From Aculops lycopersici (taxonomy: Eukaryota; Arthropoda; Arachnida; Trombidiformes; Eriophyidae): DNA of 64,000 bases. The position numbers and the translations under genes were made by a program. The notes beneath the pieces are model-generated. The model was not told the origin of the DNA, did no database searches, and saw only the letters and a program-made list of their open reading frames with translations. The stretch covers positions 8,394,265 through 8,458,264 of the forward strand of contig WNKI01000001.1 in the NCBI GenBank assembly GCA_015350385.1, given 5' to 3'. Position 1 is the first letter of the stretch. The number at the start of each line of letters is the position of its first letter. Shown in pieces: positions 31,001 through 40,541 of this stretch.

Positions 31001-34000
31001 GTAACCGGAAATGGTATAAAATACCTGGCTAAACTCTGCCGAGTCTCGGTCTTCGGCTTGAACTGTCAATAGGTCGGTTGGGTAGGTAACTGATTCGCTA
31101 ACTGAGATTGAGTAGTTGCTCTGTTTAAACTGCGGAGCGTTGTCGTTCAAATCAACCACCTGGATGATCAAATCGGCCGTTGAGTAAAACTCATCGTTGA
31201 TAGCTTTTACCTGAATCGTTAGTCTTTTGTTGTTGTTTGAGTTACCACCTGTTGATATCAAAGGTATCTCCTCGTAATCGATCCTCTTGTTCACATATAC
31301 GACTCCCGATTTGTCCACTCGAAACAAGTCGTTGGGGTCGCTCTGGGCTACCTTTTCGAAATTGTCTATCCGGTTGCTAGTGAGAGGATCTTTAGCTAGC
31401 AGGGAGAAGATGGAGGTGCCAATGGGAAGCTCCTCCAACATGCTAACATTGTAAACCCTCTTCTCAATGGTCCAAGGTGGGGCAAAGATTGGATTTCGAT
31501 CGATGTGATTCTGCAGGAAGAAGGTGCAGTTGACCTGGTCCCGCTGCCGGCCAGTTGGTCCTGCTGCCGGATCGACCTCTTGCTGTAGGTCCACAACATT
31601 GACTTGAATCATAATTGAGGCTGCAAAGGAGTAATCTGGCTCGTGTTTCAACATTATGGCTCCAGTTCTTCGATCAATTGTAAATAGAGACTTCAAACTA
31701 GCAACTAAATGTTGTCGCTCAAACCGATTCATTTGCGCCAAGTATCCTTGCATCGAATTGACCAGTTCATCCAAGGTAAACGATTGACCATTTCTATCCA
31801 CAACCAACAGGTGATCGGTGTTGATGGAGTAGTTCAATTGAGCAGTTGTATCCAAATCACTAGCTTGAACTTGCATCACCAAATCGCCGGCCTTTGTGCG
31901 ACCCTGGCTCAAAGTTGCCCTGTACTCTTTCTCCATAAACTTGGGCGCCTTATTGTTGACATCCAATATTTGAATTGAGACCAAGGTGGTTGCTTGCAGG
32001 GGATATGGCCGATTGTTGTCGGTGGCTATAAGGGTAACATTATAAGGTTCGCCCTTAAAGTCGTCGTAGTCAACTCGTGACTTAAAGGCCAGCTCGCCAG
32101 TGATTGCATCCACTGAAATTAAATCGTTGAGATCGTAGCTAGCCGAGTACCTGAGCTGCGAGTCTTTCTCGTCCGGATCTATGGCTTGAACTTGAAAGAA
32201 TGGCCTCAGTATTGGCTGACTTTCCTTTACTTGAACTTGATACAGGTCTTGCTTGAATTGCGGCGCACCATCTCGGTTACTCTTGACCACAAGCAAAATT
32301 TTAGCCGTTGAATTGAGAGGAGGATTTCCGTTGTCCTCCGCTAGAACTTCCGCTTCAAAAACCATCTTTCTATTTGCGTTTGCTGTCGAGTAACTTTGAC
32401 CTGGAGCTTGAGTTGGTGATAGCGAGGAAGATTCTGAAAAAGTTGACAAGTCCAATGGTTGCGATAGGTAAACTAAACCGTTAGTTGGATTCACCGCCAG
32501 ACTAGTCAAATTTGAACTCTTAATCCTATAAGTGATTGAGTTTCGTCCTTGAGTTGGACCATCGAGATCCTTGGCTTTCACTAACAATTGAGGCGATATA
32601 TAACTTTGCTTGCTCGACAGGTTGTCGCTAATTAGCTCACGTTTGTATATCGGCTCCAGAAATTTGGGTGCATGATCATTGATGTCGATGACTTGAATTA
32701 AAACACTGACATTCCTAATACGACCACCTCCATCTCTCGCCTCATAATTGAGAGAGTAAGATGGTTGAGTTTCGTAGTCCAAACACTGGAGATGGCCACA
32801 ATCATTAACCAAAATTTTACCCTCCCCTGAGATCAACTTGAACTTGCTAGCTCCAGGTCCGCGTAGATTGTAATCAACTTTACCAAAAGCTCCCGAGTCT
32901 TTGTCCTTCGCTCTAATTATTGAGACCAACGTACCTGGCGGCGACCCCTCGGCAACCTCAAGTGTGTATTGGTTGCGTTCGAATTCAGGCAAGTTGTCAT
33001 TAGCGTCCATAATATTAACTTGAACCTCGAGCATTTTAACTAGCGACATTTTGCTAGCCACCAAACTAAACTTGTAAACTCTAAATTTGGGATTCTCATA
33101 GTCTAGGAGAGAAGCATTCAGAATGTTCAAAACAACCTCAGCTTTGCCATAGATTATGTTTGATTCCAATCCAAATGCCATGCTAGCCGAGGGACCATTT
33201 GGATCAGAGTCAACGAGTGTCAGATTGAATCTTGAGTTCATTCCTTGATCTAAATCCTGAACTTCCAAGTCTAAATTTGGAACCGATGCTCCAGTTACAA
33301 TTGATTCCGAGATGTTTAAAACCAACAAATTCTCCTCCAACGAGCGACCTGTTGACACTTGAACAAATTGGGGCCGAGTGTCAGGTAAATCGAGCACAAC
33401 AATTGTAACTTGCTCAACTTTGGCCAATTTTGAGGTATAATTTGGATCCTCTAGCACAGCACTTAACTCCGAATCGGATGCTAGAGGCAAACTATTCTCT
33501 TCTAGCTCAGCTGCCAACAAACTAATCGTGAACATGTTGCCTTGTTTGCTAATAATTGGATCCTCTCTATCGATAGTGTCATTTCCTGTCTCAAGATACC
33601 ACAAGTTTGGCACATTAAAATCCTTGACAACTCTGAAATATTTATTAAACATTCCAGGTGCCACAATTACACTTAGCTCTCTTTGAGGCGCCGAATCTCC
33701 ATCTTGAACTGTCAATGGCAATAGCCGAGTTCCAAGCGGTCGATTCTCTTCGATGGAAAGGGAGTATGGGGCATTCATAAAAACTGGACCTTCATCCTGG
33801 ACATTCAACAGGTTTATGTTGATTGTGGCATCAGTTTCAAGTGGCATCCCTCGAATTGGCGAGGGCCGTTTGCCTCGAGCGACCAGCGACAACTTGTAGG
33901 ATTGAACTTGCTCATAATCTAGCGGCACCTTTGTCTTGATGGTGGCCGAGTATTTACCTGTGCCCAAGCGGCGGGATTCGATTGAGAAAACATCGCAAGC

Positions 34001-34660
34001 TTGATTTGTAGACTGGCGAGCTCTGCACTCAAACACAATCTCGGCATTAACTCCCTCGTCCGCGTCCGTGGCTATGATCTCGCCAACAACTATGCTATTG
34101 ATTGGCGTCTGCTCACTTAACTCTACCTGATAAGTAGAATGAGCTCCATTGAGGTTAGCATTTTTGTGAGGCTGGTAGGTTGGCCAGGAGTCATCGACAT
34201 CCTCGACAATAATGGTGCGTCGACGAGTTTCTAAAAGTGGATCGTTTCTCGTATCGCTATCGTCGAGTACCGAAACAATTACAGTTATTGTCGCTTGTCT
34301 CTCTCGATCCAATGGCTTAATCAATACAACTTCACCTGATGTTTCGTTAACTTTAAACACATCGCCGGTCATAAGGTACGAGAACTTTCTACTCTCATTG
34401 TGCCGATCAACGGCCTTCAGAACGTGAACAACCGAGTTTAATGGTGTTGTCTCGGGTATCCTAAGTTGGTCTAAATTATGGCCGCTGATAAGGAATGATT
34501 GTTGTTGCTGTGGAGTTTGAAGTAGTTGCTGGGCACTAAGAAGTGGGGCAAGCGATGTTAAAAATAGAGTGATTGATGAGATAGTAGTAACCAGATTGAT
34601 TATCTGGCGCCTCCGTCGGTGTTTATGGTTTAATCTAGAGGTCCCTTGAGGTGGGTCCAT
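28082..34660 (-). CDS. Cad87A: Large cadherin, Cadherin-87A-like
   Basis: 2192 aa in one 6.6 kb exon; I use the ATG at 34660 because the frame 9 bases longer lacks one. A type I membrane adhesion protein. Order: signal anchor-like N-terminus (LVTTISSITLFLTSLAPLLSA); about 13-14 extracellular cadherin repeats, with linkers such as DANDNLPEF, DINDHAPKF, DVNNKAPKF, DLNDNAPQF, DENDNEPQF, DVNDNEPYF and DINDNRPVF; a membrane-adjacent domain (TVTKAIVFITHQRETFRFVF); a transmembrane helix near residue 2070 (ASMIAVVGLLLAYIV); and a ~100-residue cytoplasmic tail with a poly-Ala run ending SYDTWQL. The tail has no catenin-binding region. Repeat number and layout fit Cad87A better than the 11-repeat Cad99C/Pcdh15, but the exact orthologue is inferred. 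Early linkers (DDSWP, QDEGP, LPDTRP) are degenerate for calcium binding. Confidence 0.9.
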   Translation of the reverse strand: MDPPQGTSRLNHKHRRRRQIINLVTTISSITLFLTSLAPLLSAQQLLQTPQQQQSFLISGHNLDQLRIPETTPLNSVVHVLKAVDRHNESRKFSYLMTGDVFKVNETSGEVVLIKPLDRERQATITVIVSVLDDSDTRNDPLLETRRRTIIVEDVDDSWPTYQPHKNANLNGAHSTYQVELSEQTPINSIVVGEIIATDADEGVNAEIVFECRARQSTNQACDVFSIESRRLGTGKYSATIKTKVPLDYEQVQSYKLSLVARGKRPSPIRGMPLETDATININLLNVQDEGPVFMNAPYSLSIEENRPLGTRLLPLTVQDGDSAPQRELSVIVAPGMFNKYFRVVKDFNVPNLWYLETGNDTIDREDPIISKQGNMFTISLLAAELEENSLPLASDSELSAVLEDPNYTSKLAKVEQVTIVVLDLPDTRPQFVQVSTGRSLEENLLVLNISESIVTGASVPNLDLEVQDLDQGMNSRFNLTLVDSDPNGPSASMAFGLESNIIYGKAEVVLNILNASLLDYENPKFRVYKFSLVASKMSLVKMLEVQVNIMDANDNLPEFERNQYTLEVAEGSPPGTLVSIIRAKDKDSGAFGKVDYNLRGPGASKFKLISGEGKILVNDCGHLQCLDYETQPSYSLNYEARDGGGRIRNVSVLIQVIDINDHAPKFLEPIYKRELISDNLSSKQSYISPQLLVKAKDLDGPTQGRNSITYRIKSSNLTSLAVNPTNGLVYLSQPLDLSTFSESSSLSPTQAPGQSYSTANANRKMVFEAEVLAEDNGNPPLNSTAKILLVVKSNRDGAPQFKQDLYQVQVKESQPILRPFFQVQAIDPDEKDSQLRYSASYDLNDLISVDAITGELAFKSRVDYDDFKGEPYNVTLIATDNNRPYPLQATTLVSIQILDVNNKAPKFMEKEYRATLSQGRTKAGDLVMQVQASDLDTTAQLNYSINTDHLLVVDRNGQSFTLDELVNSMQGYLAQMNRFERQHLVASLKSLFTIDRRTGAIMLKHEPDYSFAASIMIQVNVVDLQQEVDPAAGPTGRQRDQVNCTFFLQNHIDRNPIFAPPWTIEKRVYNVSMLEELPIGTSIFSLLAKDPLTSNRIDNFEKVAQSDPNDLFRVDKSGVVYVNKRIDYEEIPLISTGGNSNNNKRLTIQVKAINDEFYSTADLIIQVVDLNDNAPQFKQSNYSISVSESVTYPTDLLTVQAEDRDSAEFSQVFYTISGYSSQLFTINSKRGIIGLKKGVALDRDSEASHSILVTASDCNETRYLELQAVEMQTTKLPLNNYDLALPGCRKSSVFVTINLLDENDNEPQFMNVNKRGEFEALTSETVAKGSIITQVRATDLDEGLNGQVAYEIVRADDQVSQLLKIDQEGYLSANESLSGLGRSSPYRITIRAFDHGKVPRESYAIMLLSISDVVANDGVPKFIRPKVDEVVQLSESVGPSTFVYQVQAIDPDEEANGKIMYKFVPEKSGQDIFEIDPFTGIIKTQYRPNFYLDREQVPNYTLIILAHDLGSPPKQAHQVLTIKIMDVNDNEPYFDRQIDDPPVVLYTEEEMPRGHLIGTIQAIDKDIGDNALIGYTIIDGNENNLFKLSFDPEELRDSHNNTTNSSFDAGNNPCRIYSTGKLDRETRESYTLTIKAGSLTKLKNQFLHQYRDPLGGRNPLNHYNASDLTKIRVTIKLLDINDNRPVFLTENAKTVVDSTAEIYSQLMVFRAQDADSSNPEIQYSIVDALYYSDSKFKSHDNNINNLNEKFLSPSYQPTRAAAMSMRHVFDIDSRSGILRNAVSLRPYIDGYFEVFVKADSGSYSQLNVATSSELQPPVELDSTPQVGQSYLGARRGPDYVIDNKCYNSSDSGRFQLEINKLPAGIHAAETDNCYTTVTKAIVFITHQRETFRFVFNKTKLNDRLDEFKAKVQFALEEFMFEPSATNSRQRDLQVEASTSLDASAGGGAIGHSRQPVELPKAEKVYLNTFNTDFYEREDGSMDFSTVTSCSQLVKFDDRGQSDNGGGYSGSSSMQVPNQVINYEEVIKLMKSLNETQTRDRKFSLFNQYGLVNIERCLPDRATYRMTLSERLSIYLASMIAVVGLLLAYIVSRKRKSYEKNLKLLQRSKYQYMGQYATLASGMQAAAAAAAAATINRAPQGHQMSMGSLGPNGGATMNGNGNYHSSYVGQHLASGNGGLDAYDGPSYDTWQL

Positions 34661-36011
34661 TTTTCTCAAGTGGATTTGCGGTTGATATTAAAAATAGATG
34701 GATGGACGGAATGATGTTGATGGAGGAGTATGAGCTAATATAAATGATATTAAACTATATAATCAGATTAATAATAATGAGTCATAATGTTGAGATTCTT
34801 GGTTCTTGCTACCTTTTTGCAATCTTGCATTCTAATATCAAAAAAGGCAAACTCTCGTCTTGGTCCCTCTTCCTCAAAAGGCGACCGATTTATACGAGAG
34901 CAAGTGAATATAATTCATAAGTGAATATCTTGTTATATACAGCGATTCGACAATCACTGTTGTTTGTCCACCCAAATTAAATTGAGCTGAATATATACAA
35001 AGATACAGGTAACTTTGCTGTATGCCTTTATGGGGATGGTAAAGGTGAAAGAGCAACAGGTAAGCTGTGTCCAAGATGCGATACGATGCTTGAGGGCGAG
35101 AGACGAAACAAGCGCTTGTTAGCAACTGGGATCGAAGCAACAGGTCGTCTCTGGCCGCTGAAGTCTCCTCTGCAAATTTTTTCGCAGCAGAGATCCGCCG
35201 GCCGCTGATCTCCCTCAAGGATATTGCTGACCACTGCTCGCAGGCTCACCTGCCTGTGCCTCCCTCTCTCTCTCTCTCTTTCTGTGGGCAATGGCCATCC
35301 GTTTGTGCGTCGAAAGCCTCAGGTGGTTGCCGTTGCTCTCGTTCGCTCGCCTGCCCGCTCTTCGAGGAACAAGAAAATTGAGTGCTGCCTCCCCCTTTTT
35401 ATAGAGTTGTCTTCCCCCACTTGCGCGTTCCATTCGAAACAACAACCACCAAGACAAGTTCCCTCTTTCTCATGTACTTAACTTCCATTGCTTGTTGGCC
35501 TCTTCGCCGCGCAAGTTAACTTGCGCAGCTTAACTAACCCTTGCATTTTCTTTCCACACTTCCTATCGTAACCGGCAACAGACAGGAGCCAACTTTGATC
35601 TTCACTTCGAGTCTCTCACCAACGGCCATTCTCTCCTCTCAATCAACAAGTGGTGGCATTGTTGTTTCCCCGCTCGCTCTACCGTGGGGCAAAGTGAAAG
35701 GGATTTCCTCTCTTGTGTTCTTAGGTAAGCTTTCAATTGTAGCTCGCAAAACTCAATGACCTCTCAGTGGCCAAACTCGACTACTAAAATGAGCAATAGA
35801 TTAGGAGAAAACCAGAGTTCATTTGGCTTTTCATCTTGTGAGATCTATTCTTTGGTAACGACGATGATTTGATCATGTTATTCGGACATACTCACATCAA
35901 GTTGCCTGCTTTGCTAGCCGGCAACTCTCGTCTCGTCTTGAAATTTATTTCTCTCTCCGATTTTGTCTTTTTCTTTAGGCAATACTATTAATTTATAATC
36001 TTATATCACTG
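34661..36011. other. Cadherin upstream region / ecto-NTPDase 3' flank
   Basis: 1.35 kb. It contains a CT-rich run near 35260-35280 and an AATAAA for the NTPDase (minus strand, 35944-35949). Open frames on both strands are short and unrecognised. Confidence 0.5.
35944..35949 (-). promoter_or_regulatory. Polyadenylation signal, ecto-NTPDase
   Basis: AATAAA on the minus strand 63 bases beyond the stop codon. Confidence 0.6.
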
Positions 36012-38321
36012 TTAGCCAACGGAGGAGTCGCGGAATTGCACTATGGTTTCCCTTGGTGCCTCCTTGGCCGAGGTTAGCGATCCGGGTTGGCTCGTCCCAT
36101 AAGAAGGTGGTGGGTTTATGTAAACCGAGGAGCGACGCCCGTTTGACCACTTGGCAAGAACGGCACCGAAAACAATGGTCATACTAGCGATCAAAAGGCA
36201 ACCAAACATGAGAAAAACCGTTGCTCGCATTATAAACAAAACGGACGCTCCATGATGATATTTGATGTCCGCTTTGTTGGCCTCCGCATCCTCCAATTGA
36301 AAGCTAGTTGCATTTAATAGCAGGCCCAGCGTCCAGCCAATGTCTTTTTTGTCATCTCTCTTCTTTGCTATAATACTATCCAATTTGTTACTTGCTTTTA
36401 GTTGTTGCTGCTGATTCTGTTGCTGGCTTTTGGCTGGAAATATCAAAAACATTATCTGCGACCAATTGCCTAGCGGGTCAAAATTGTAAAAGTCCGTGAG
36501 CAACTTGTTGATATAAACCAATTGCATGCAAGTGATCGAGTAGAACTGACTCTTGATCTTGGGAAAACGGATGGGAAATTCGCCCACATCCACTTGGCAG
36601 AAGTCGCGGGTTTTATCTGTAAACTCAACGTAGTCGATGGGATAGCCGCCCAGTTTATCCTTTATAATCATCTCATTAGCTTGCTGTGGATTTGTGCTCG
36701 TGGTGTCATCTGATGTTGGCTCTGTGGTTTCAGTAGAGCTAAAAACTGATTTGACGTTCGACTTTTTCAAGTTCAAACTAGCAAGTGCCTTGTTGTAGCC
36801 GGAAATGGTGACAAACGGCATTTGCGCCGGCGGAGGTTGGGTATTTTTGCTCTCCGGGCACAAGGAGAAATACTTTTTACATTGCTGAGGCTCCAGAAGC
36901 TTGTCTACGATTGAGTTGCACTTTAGGGTGTTTCCAGTTCCCAGAAAGCGAACCACCACACGACTCGACATGAAGTCGCGCGTTTGCTGGGCCAGCGAGT
37001 CGTTTCCAGTTGGAGCCAGGCAAACGCCTCGTAGTATTTCCGCAACTTCCGCTCCCGTCAAACTAACGCGACTTGCCTTCTGGAGACACGGATTCTCGAC
37101 TTCCACCTGTTGATTGAAGAGATTGTTTGAGTTTGATGGCTCTCTATTCGCAGGTAGTTCATAGTAGTCTCTTAGAATTACATAATAAGCCCTTAAAACC
37201 GCCTGACTCGTACCCAAGCACAAGTCGCTCCTTGTTGCTAAATGATAATTTCTATTGAATAACTTCAATTGCTGACTCTCGAGCGAAGAGTTCTTGATTT
37301 GCTCGTCCGGCCACCAAGTTGGCAACTCGTAGGCCATTTGCGCCGAGGCGCCACCAAGCTCTAGGGTCCCGATTGACTCAATGGGTCGACTTGTTTCCTT
37401 GGTCGGTTCTTGGATTTTTGCTAACTTTTGCTCCTGTTCAATATGGTAACCTAATGTTGACTTGTTGTTATTCTTATCATTATCAGCACCATTATCAACC
37501 TTAATAATTTCCCCTGGAGATTCGCTAACAAATTTCAAGTTTTCTCCAATGAAATTAACGGAAATCCAAGCAAAACTTGCCTCCTGCGCTCCGTCTAAAA
37601 TTCCAACATATCCCTTGTTGACCATGGGACCCTCAGCAATGAGCGAGCTGCTTGCATTCAGAGCCGAATCAATCCATTGCATCTTTTCGCGCGCTTTGCT
37701 CTCGTTCAACCTGGCCAACGAGCGCATACCTGCCGTAGCGCCCAGGTGCAGGTACGTGACGCTATTGACTCTGTGATTTAGTAAAGCAAGCTGATCACTC
37801 ACTTCCTGTGAATCCAATTGGTCGCCGGAACCGTCGTCGTCGTTCTCCCCGTTATTCAATCCATCGAGTGCATTCTCGGCAAGGAAGTCCAACTTTTTGA
37901 TGTGTTGCGCAAATTTGTTTATGCACTTTTCAACCAATTGCCTAGCGTTTAGCTCTGATCTTAGGGAGGTGAGTGGATCTCCATTGACACACGAGCTCAC
38001 CTGTCGCACTTGAACAAATTTGTTCAATTCAACCTCAACCTGTTGCTTGTTTTGACTTGACTCCAATGCAACTTGATCTTTGAATGGGTGAGTTAAGTAA
38101 CTGTACTGATTGGTAGCGGCAAATTCAGGTGACTCATCAAGCATAACGCTAAATAAACTTGACCGGGTTTGCGTTGATCCCGCGTCAATGACAATGGCAA
38201 ACTTGAGTAGTGGCCGTTCGAAGCTGGCATAGTGATAGATGACTACAAAACCAATTAGGCCACAGAAGGCGGCCATTAGGCACCAAGTAAGCGCAAACTG
38301 GAACCTCCTCACTTGCGCCAT
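36012..38321 (-). CDS. ENTPD: Ectonucleoside triphosphate diphosphohydrolase (CD39-like)
   Basis: 769 aa, single exon, ATG at 38321. GDA1/CD39 family enzymes hydrolyse extracellular nucleoside tri- and diphosphates. Two terminal membrane helices (TWCLMAAFCGLIGFVVIYH; FIMRATVFLMFGCLLIASMTIV) give the cell-surface ENTPD1/2/3/8 topology. Apyrase conserved regions are recognisable: ACR1 VIDAGSTQTRSSLF, ACR2 GATAGMRSLA, ACR3 GAQEASFAWISVNF, ACR4 TLELGGASAQ, ACR5 DIGWTLGLLLN. ACR1 has Gln51 where CD39 has His, and ACR4 has Glu in place of the usual Asp (DLGGAS). At 769 aa it is about 50% longer than CD39 (510 aa) because of Gln/Asn/Asp-rich insertions between the ACRs. Activity is likely but not assured. 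Confidence 0.9.
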   Translation of the reverse strand: MAQVRRFQFALTWCLMAAFCGLIGFVVIYHYASFERPLLKFAIVIDAGSTQTRSSLFSVMLDESPEFAATNQYSYLTHPFKDQVALESSQNKQQVEVELNKFVQVRQVSSCVNGDPLTSLRSELNARQLVEKCINKFAQHIKKLDFLAENALDGLNNGENDDDGSGDQLDSQEVSDQLALLNHRVNSVTYLHLGATAGMRSLARLNESKAREKMQWIDSALNASSSLIAEGPMVNKGYVGILDGAQEASFAWISVNFIGENLKFVSESPGEIIKVDNGADNDKNNNKSTLGYHIEQEQKLAKIQEPTKETSRPIESIGTLELGGASAQMAYELPTWWPDEQIKNSSLESQQLKLFNRNYHLATRSDLCLGTSQAVLRAYYVILRDYYELPANREPSNSNNLFNQQVEVENPCLQKASRVSLTGAEVAEILRGVCLAPTGNDSLAQQTRDFMSSRVVVRFLGTGNTLKCNSIVDKLLEPQQCKKYFSLCPESKNTQPPPAQMPFVTISGYNKALASLNLKKSNVKSVFSSTETTEPTSDDTTSTNPQQANEMIIKDKLGGYPIDYVEFTDKTRDFCQVDVGEFPIRFPKIKSQFYSITCMQLVYINKLLTDFYNFDPLGNWSQIMFLIFPAKSQQQNQQQQLKASNKLDSIIAKKRDDKKDIGWTLGLLLNATSFQLEDAEANKADIKYHHGASVLFIMRATVFLMFGCLLIASMTIVFGAVLAKWSNGRRSSVYINPPPSYGTSQPGSLTSAKEAPRETIVQFRDSSVG

Positions 38322-39317
38322 AATGTTGCGTTTGTTGTGGTTGCGGTCGTTGGGTAGTTAAAAGCTCATGGTGTTGACGTCTCAATTGCACTGGCGGCCA
38401 AATAGAAGTAAGCTTAGGCCAACTTTTGATCTAGTTTGAGTTTTGACTTGATATTTGCAGAGAAGTTGTACTTGTAGATGGAATCGCTATTTCCATGGCA
38501 TTTGTTATGAAAAAAAAGTCGTTTTGGCGTTAGTTCGATTTTTCGACTACCGTTTTGACCCCCTCCACTTCTGCGCTCAAACACAGGGTATCATTCCCCC
38601 AGACGGAGTTGAAGCTCGCACATACAACTTTTTCCCCAGCTGATCTCACCGTTCTCTCCCTCGCTCACTCAACGCTCACACACGCTTCCTCATCTCTCCT
38701 TTTCCCCATCTGACATCTGTTGCGCTCTCCTAGCTCGAGCACGTGCGGCCTTGGCACAACTTTGATATAGGCGCACAGTATCGAGTTGCAAAGAACACTA
38801 CTGCGTTCAGACGCTCTTTATAGGGTGAGTCACATAGTACCACCTGCCAAAATTTCAGCCCCGGAGAATGCCCGGAATGTTCAAATTTCGCGTCACTCCA
38901 TAAAACCTGTTGCCGACCGGATAATGGCAAACTTTCGCTCATATTCGTATGGATTACACCTTTCTTTACTACTAGACTATTTTATATTCTCACCATGAAG
39001 CTGTTAGCCTTATATATTATTTATACCATTGTTTCGGTCGTGTCTAGCCACCCAGTCAGGCTCACACGACAGACTCCAACTACGCCAAAGCCTTGTTAGC
39101 GTGCAAGGAGTAGCCGAGCTGAGCGGTGGACGTCTCTCACGGTCCGTGAGTCACGCAGCAAAGGCGAAGCGGAGCGAGCCGGAGCGCAGTTTGCCTAAAA
39201 GTCGCACAGAAAAACAGGTATAGTCGCGAGCGGAGAGCGGTGACAGACTAGTTTGTCATGAATTTTGATGTATTGTCTGTTCATGTGACAAAACTCGCAC
39301 CGCAGCTAGGGTGGTGG

Positions 39318-39396
39318 GCGAATGGCGAAGTCTGCTTGGCGAAAAAATGCCATCCCCCTCTTCGCCGTGGCGAAAAAATTTCGCCACTCGTTCGCC
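39318..39396. repeat. Clustered GGCGAA/TTCGCC motifs with a hairpin
   Basis: Four GGCGAA (starting 39318, 39324, 39338, 39369) and three TTCGCC (39361, 39380, 39391) occur in 79 bp. The central GTGGCGAAA (39367-39375), AAA, TTTCGCCAC (39379-39387) is a perfect 9-bp stem with a 3-nt loop. Function unknown. Confidence 0.85.
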
Positions 39397-39987
39397 AATG
39401 CGGTCCGCAGCTCAAATGGCGGCGGACAAGTGAAAGTTTGCGGGTCTCATTTCTTGTTGTTTCTGGTTCGCTAATGACTTTGTCATGATGATTGTGTTAA
39501 GGCTACGGCCCCACCACTAGCCTCAACTCAGACAACCTCGAGAAAGATGACTTATTCTGGTGACTTGCTTAGGAAAACTCGTGAAAAGTATGATGAGTTG
39601 AAATAGTTTAGGACTGCAGCTAAGGCTTACAAAGTATACTACTGTCAAAAGGATTGTTTTGGATCTCAATAAGGCGAAAGGTAAGCGCCGGGGACCTCGA
39701 CCGTCAACCACAGCCTCGAATTCGTGACACCAGATGGGACCCCCACCCAAAGGATTGAGTCATCGGGTCGATGCCCGACAGGATGGCGGCGGTGATAAGG
39801 AGGAAAGGGGAAACACCCACTACCAATGAGGTTTGACAAGACCCTCGGCAGGCGCTCACAAAAGTGGCTACTCGAGGTGGTCCCAGTGAAAGAGATAGTG
39901 ATAGAGAAAGCGAGAGAAATAGAGACATTCTGTGAGTGCAAACCAAAGAAGAAGCAACGTGCTAAATGTTGAAAGCAATGATAAATT

Positions 39988-40150
39988 TTCTATTCTAAAT
40001 ATAATTCAGCGAGTTCATTTATCTCATCCAGATCGCGGCCAATTTTGAGAGGCATGGTAAATAAGAAAAGTTCCTATTCTAACTATATTTCACAAAGTTT
40101 ATTCATCTCACCGAGATCGTGGCTTGTTTTGAGAGGCACGATTAACAACT
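39988..40150. repeat. Imperfect tandem duplication, ~83 bp period
   Basis: Copy 1 (39988-40070) and copy 2 (40071-40150) share in order TTC(C)TATTCTAA, ATAT.TTCA, a TTCATCTCA-like stretch, AGATCG.GGC and TTTTGAGAGGCA. Copy 2 runs into the mRpL20 stop codon region and carries the AATAAA for that gene (minus strand, 40098-40103). Confidence 0.8.
40098..40103 (-). promoter_or_regulatory. Polyadenylation signal, mRpL20
   Basis: AATAAA on the minus strand 46 bases beyond the mRpL20 stop, inside copy 2 of the tandem duplication; the equivalent site in copy 1 is mutated (GATAAA). Confidence 0.6.
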
Positions 40151-40541
40151 ATGTCTCACGACTAATATCGACCAGACTCTTGAATGTTCTTGGCTCATAG
40201 ATGGCCAGCGTGGCCAGGGAAGCGAGATCGAGATGAACGTCGATCTTGGGCAAGGTTGATCTTAGGTAGGCATAACTCCACCCGTGTTCTTTGCAGGCAG
40301 CATCTATTCGCGTTCGGTTTAAATCCATCTTGGCAGCCGCAATCTTGGGCTTCATATGTTGCTCCAACTTCAGAGAGTAATAATACCGATTCATAGCGTT
40401 CTTGTGAGTGCTCCATCCACGATTCTTGTAATACCTGGTCATGTAAAAGAGCGCCTGCTTTTTGAAATAGGATGTGCTCTGTCTCTCAAAATAATACCAG
40501 TGGGGCCTGAGGCCCATAAGGACATTCGTGAGATGAACCAT
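40149..40541 (-). CDS. mRpL20: Mitochondrial large-subunit ribosomal protein bL20m
   Basis: 130 aa, ATG at 40541. Component of the mitochondrial 39S subunit. The family N-terminus MVHLTN.L is followed by a basic rRNA-binding helix region (KKQALFYMTRYYKNRGWSTHKNAMNRYYYS...KPK). Then comes the bL20 core NRTRIDAACKEHGWSYAYLRSTLPK, the IDVHLDLASLATLAIYEPRTFKSLVD block and the C-terminus. The last block is nearly identical to human MRPL20 (LADLAIYEPKTFKSL), which makes the assignment firm although the N-terminal half has diverged. Human MRPL20 is 149 aa. Confidence 0.88.
   Translation of the reverse strand: MVHLTNVLMGLRPHWYYFERQSTSYFKKQALFYMTRYYKNRGWSTHKNAMNRYYYSLKLEQHMKPKIAAAKMDLNRTRIDAACKEHGWSYAYLRSTLPKIDVHLDLASLATLAIYEPRTFKSLVDISRET

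Larger units (their letters stand above)
38322..40148. other. ecto-NTPDase upstream / mRpL20 3' flank
   Basis: 1.8 kb with no supported coding sequence. It contains the GGCGAA/TTCGCC cluster (39318-39396) and most of an 83-bp tandem duplication (39988-40150), both listed separately. The stretch 39520-39960 has a different, more balanced base composition but no recognisable transposon protein or terminal repeat. Confidence 0.5.

Noticed and set aside
39520..39960. Possible transposon fragment
   Set aside because: Composition differs from its surroundings but I saw no terminal repeats, target duplications or transposase-like frame.
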